From Verrucomicrobiota bacterium (GTDB lineage Bacteria > Verrucomicrobiota > Verrucomicrobiia > Opitutales > Opitutaceae): a stretch of 6,753 nt of DNA. Of this stretch, positions 5,569 to 6,753 are shown piece after piece. The DNA is taken from the NCBI GenBank assembly GCA_030832235.1, contig JAURJO010000171.1, positions 1 to 6,753 on the forward strand. The letters are read 5' to 3'. The notes under the pieces are model-generated. The model had not been told where the DNA came from. It did not search any database and saw only the letters and a program-made list of their open reading frames with translations. The translations under genes were made by a program, and so were the position numbers. Within the stretch, counting starts at the first letter, position 1. Each line of letters starts with the position of its first letter.

Positions 5569-6619
5569 TTTCACGCGCGTAACGCGTGGCGGTGATCTCC
5601 GCCGCCCAATTACGATTCTTCAGGTACCAGTCGACCGTCTTCTCGATGCCGGTGGCGAAGGATTCGCGCGGGGACCAGCCGAGCTCGCGCTGGAGCTTCT
5701 CGCAGTTGATCGCGTAGCGGCGGTCGTGGCCGGGACGGTCGGCGACGTAGGTGATCTGCGTGGTGTAGGATTTTCCGTCGGCGCGGGGTGACTTGCGGTC
5801 GAGCAGGGCGCAGATCGTACGCACGATCTCGATGTTTGGTTTCTCGTTCAGGCCGCCGACGTTGTAGGTCTCGCCGACGCGACCCTTGCGCAGCACCAGC
5901 CAGATGGCGGCGGCGTGGTCCTCCACGTAGAGCCAGTCGCGCACCTGCATGCCATCGCCGTACACCGGCAGGCCCTTCCCCTCGAGGGCGTTGAGGATCA
6001 TCAGCGGGATCAGCTTCTCGGGAAAGTGGTAGGGGCCGTAGTTGTTCGAGCAGTTGGTCGTGAGCGTGGGCAGCTTGTAGGTGTGCTGGTAGGCGCGCAC
6101 GAGGTGGTCGCTGGCGGCCTTCGACGCCGCGTACGGTGAGTTCGGTGCGAAGGGCGTCTCCTCGGTGAAGGCCGGGTCGTTCGGTGCCAGGGTGCCGTAA
6201 ACCTCGTCGGTTGAAACGTGCAGGAAGCGGAAGGCCGCTTTGCGCGGCTCGGGCAGCTTCGCCCAGTGCAGCCGCGCGGCGTTGAGCAGGCGCAGCGTGC
6301 CGACGACGTTGGTCTGCACGAAGGGCTCCGGCGAATCGATCGAACGGTCGACGTGCGACTCCGCGGCGAAATTCACCACGGCATCGATCGCATGCTCGGC
6401 CAGCAGGCGCGACACCAGCTCGGTGTCACCGATCCCGCCGTGCGCGAAGACGTAGCGCGGATCACTCGCGAGGTCGGCGAGGTTGGCGGGGTTGCCCGCG
6501 TACGTGAGGGCGTCGAGGTTGACGACCTTGGTCGCAGCCTCCGGACCTTTTTCGAGCAGACGCTGCCGGATGAAGTTGGAACCGATGAAGCCGCAGCCGC
6601 CGGTGACGAGGAGATTCAT
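5549..6619 (-). CDS. rmlB: dTDP-glucose 4,6-dehydratase RmlB
   Basis: RmlB (RfbB) converts dTDP-glucose to dTDP-4-keto-6-deoxyglucose, the second step towards dTDP-rhamnose and other deoxysugars. It is an extended SDR of 356 residues, normal for the family. The Rossmann motif TGGCGFIGSN is at residues 6-15, and NLDALTYAGNPANL at 34-47 is diagnostic for RmlB. FAAESHVDRSI lies at 84-94, and the catalytic STDEVYG at 136-142 carries the T137-D138-E139 triad. The YAASK pair has Y163 and K167. NCSNNYGPYHFPEKLIP spans 189-205, VRDWLYVEDH 226-235 and DRPGHDRRYA 294-303. The last six residues are encoded by heptamer repeats and are probably not ancestral. ATG 6619 gives the standard MNLLVTGG start. 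The leader is pyrimidine-only just before the ATG (CTTCTCCAA), so no Shine-Dalgarno is possible. It is the first visible gene of the minus-strand run. Confidence 0.97.
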   Translation of the reverse strand: MNLLVTGGCGFIGSNFIRQRLLEKGPEAATKVVNLDALTYAGNPANLADLASDPRYVFAHGGIGDTELVSRLLAEHAIDAVVNFAAESHVDRSIDSPEPFVQTNVVGTLRLLNAARLHWAKLPEPRKAAFRFLHVSTDEVYGTLAPNDPAFTEETPFAPNSPYAASKAASDHLVRAYQHTYKLPTLTTNCSNNYGPYHFPEKLIPLMILNALEGKGLPVYGDGMQVRDWLYVEDHAAAIWLVLRKGRVGETYNVGGLNEKPNIEIVRTICALLDRKSPRADGKSYTTQITYVADRPGHDRRYAINCEKLQRELGWSPRESFATGIEKTVDWYLKNRNWAAEITATRYARERLGAKG

Positions 6620-6753
6620 TTGGAGAAGGGAGAGGGAAAGGGAAGGGGAGAGTGAGAGGGACGAGGAGCGCGAAAGTGAGAGGGTGAAGGGCTTTAGGTT
6701 ACGGAGGTCACGGAGGGTTAGGAGGGTGAAGGCTTGTGCCGGATCAGCGATAT
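6620..6753 (+). repeat. Gene-free purine-rich mosaic of short direct repeats upstream of rmlB
   Basis: No gene is visible. On the plus strand 6622-6652 is an unbroken run of 31 purines, so the rmlB leader is all pyrimidine there. Exact direct repeats include AGTGAGAGGG at 6651-6660 and 6675-6684, and GAGGGTGAAGG at 6680-6690 and 6722-6732. Three loose 9-mers follow each other at 6697-6705 (GGTTACGGA), 6706-6714 (GGTCACGGA) and 6715-6723 (GGGTTAGGA). The region presumably holds the rmlB promoter, unless rmlB belongs to a longer operon, but I can point to no convincing -35/-10 pair. Confidence 0.6.

Noticed and set aside
5037..5582. 181-codon plus-strand open frame across the S23 cassette
   Set aside because: It is antisense to rmlA and the S23 gene, and the minus-strand proteins show clear family motifs while this one does not.
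6218..6655. 145-codon plus-strand frame over the rmlB start and purine tract
   Set aside because: It is a shadow of rmlB that runs into the repetitive purine tract; its tail is just translated repeat.

Overview
The window is 6.75 kb of GC-rich bacterial DNA devoted to cell-surface polysaccharide synthesis. It holds six full genes and one gene cut by the left edge, arranged as two convergent gene runs. High GC, a lack of Shine-Dalgarno sequences before the starts, and a lower-GC four-helix-bundle (S23) gene lodged inside an rml operon suggest a free-living Gram-negative such as a member of the Verrucomicrobiota (Opitutaceae-like). That taxonomic guess is inference from style; no marker gene is present.

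Plus-strand run (1-3197): the C-terminal part of a polytopic membrane protein with a soluble tail, then an extended short-chain dehydrogenase/epimerase (nucleotide-sugar modifying), then a polyprenyl-phosphate-type family-2 glycosyltransferase with two C-terminal membrane helices. Together they look like a unit that makes an activated sugar, loads it on a lipid carrier and uses it at the membrane. The 85-bp spacer before the third gene holds a short hairpin-forming insert bracketed by a 10-bp direct repeat.

Minus-strand run (6619 down to 3190): rmlB (dTDP-glucose 4,6-dehydratase), a small S23/four-helix-bundle protein gene, rmlA (glucose-1-phosphate thymidylyltransferase), and a soluble family-2 glycosyltransferase of the rhamnosyltransferase type. 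RmlA and RmlB make dTDP-4-keto-6-deoxyglucose, the precursor of dTDP-rhamnose and related deoxysugars. rmlC and rmlD are not in the window. The two runs meet tail to tail, with stop codons overlapping by 8 bp.

The most interesting structure is the S23 gene. It is bracketed by arrays of a 7-bp repeat (GGCGATN) in opposite orientations: four copies on the rmlA side and four clean plus three diverged copies on the rmlB side. The whole unit behaves like an inserted cassette. It appears to have rewritten the end of RmlB and to supply the only available start codon and the first ~16 residues of RmlA. Its lower GC supports acquisition. The layout (S23 ORF between complementary arms) parallels the 23S rRNA intervening sequences in which this protein family was first found, but here it sits in a protein-coding operon.

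The last 134 bp (6620-6753), upstream of rmlB, contain no gene. They are a purine-rich mosaic of short direct repeats on the plus strand.
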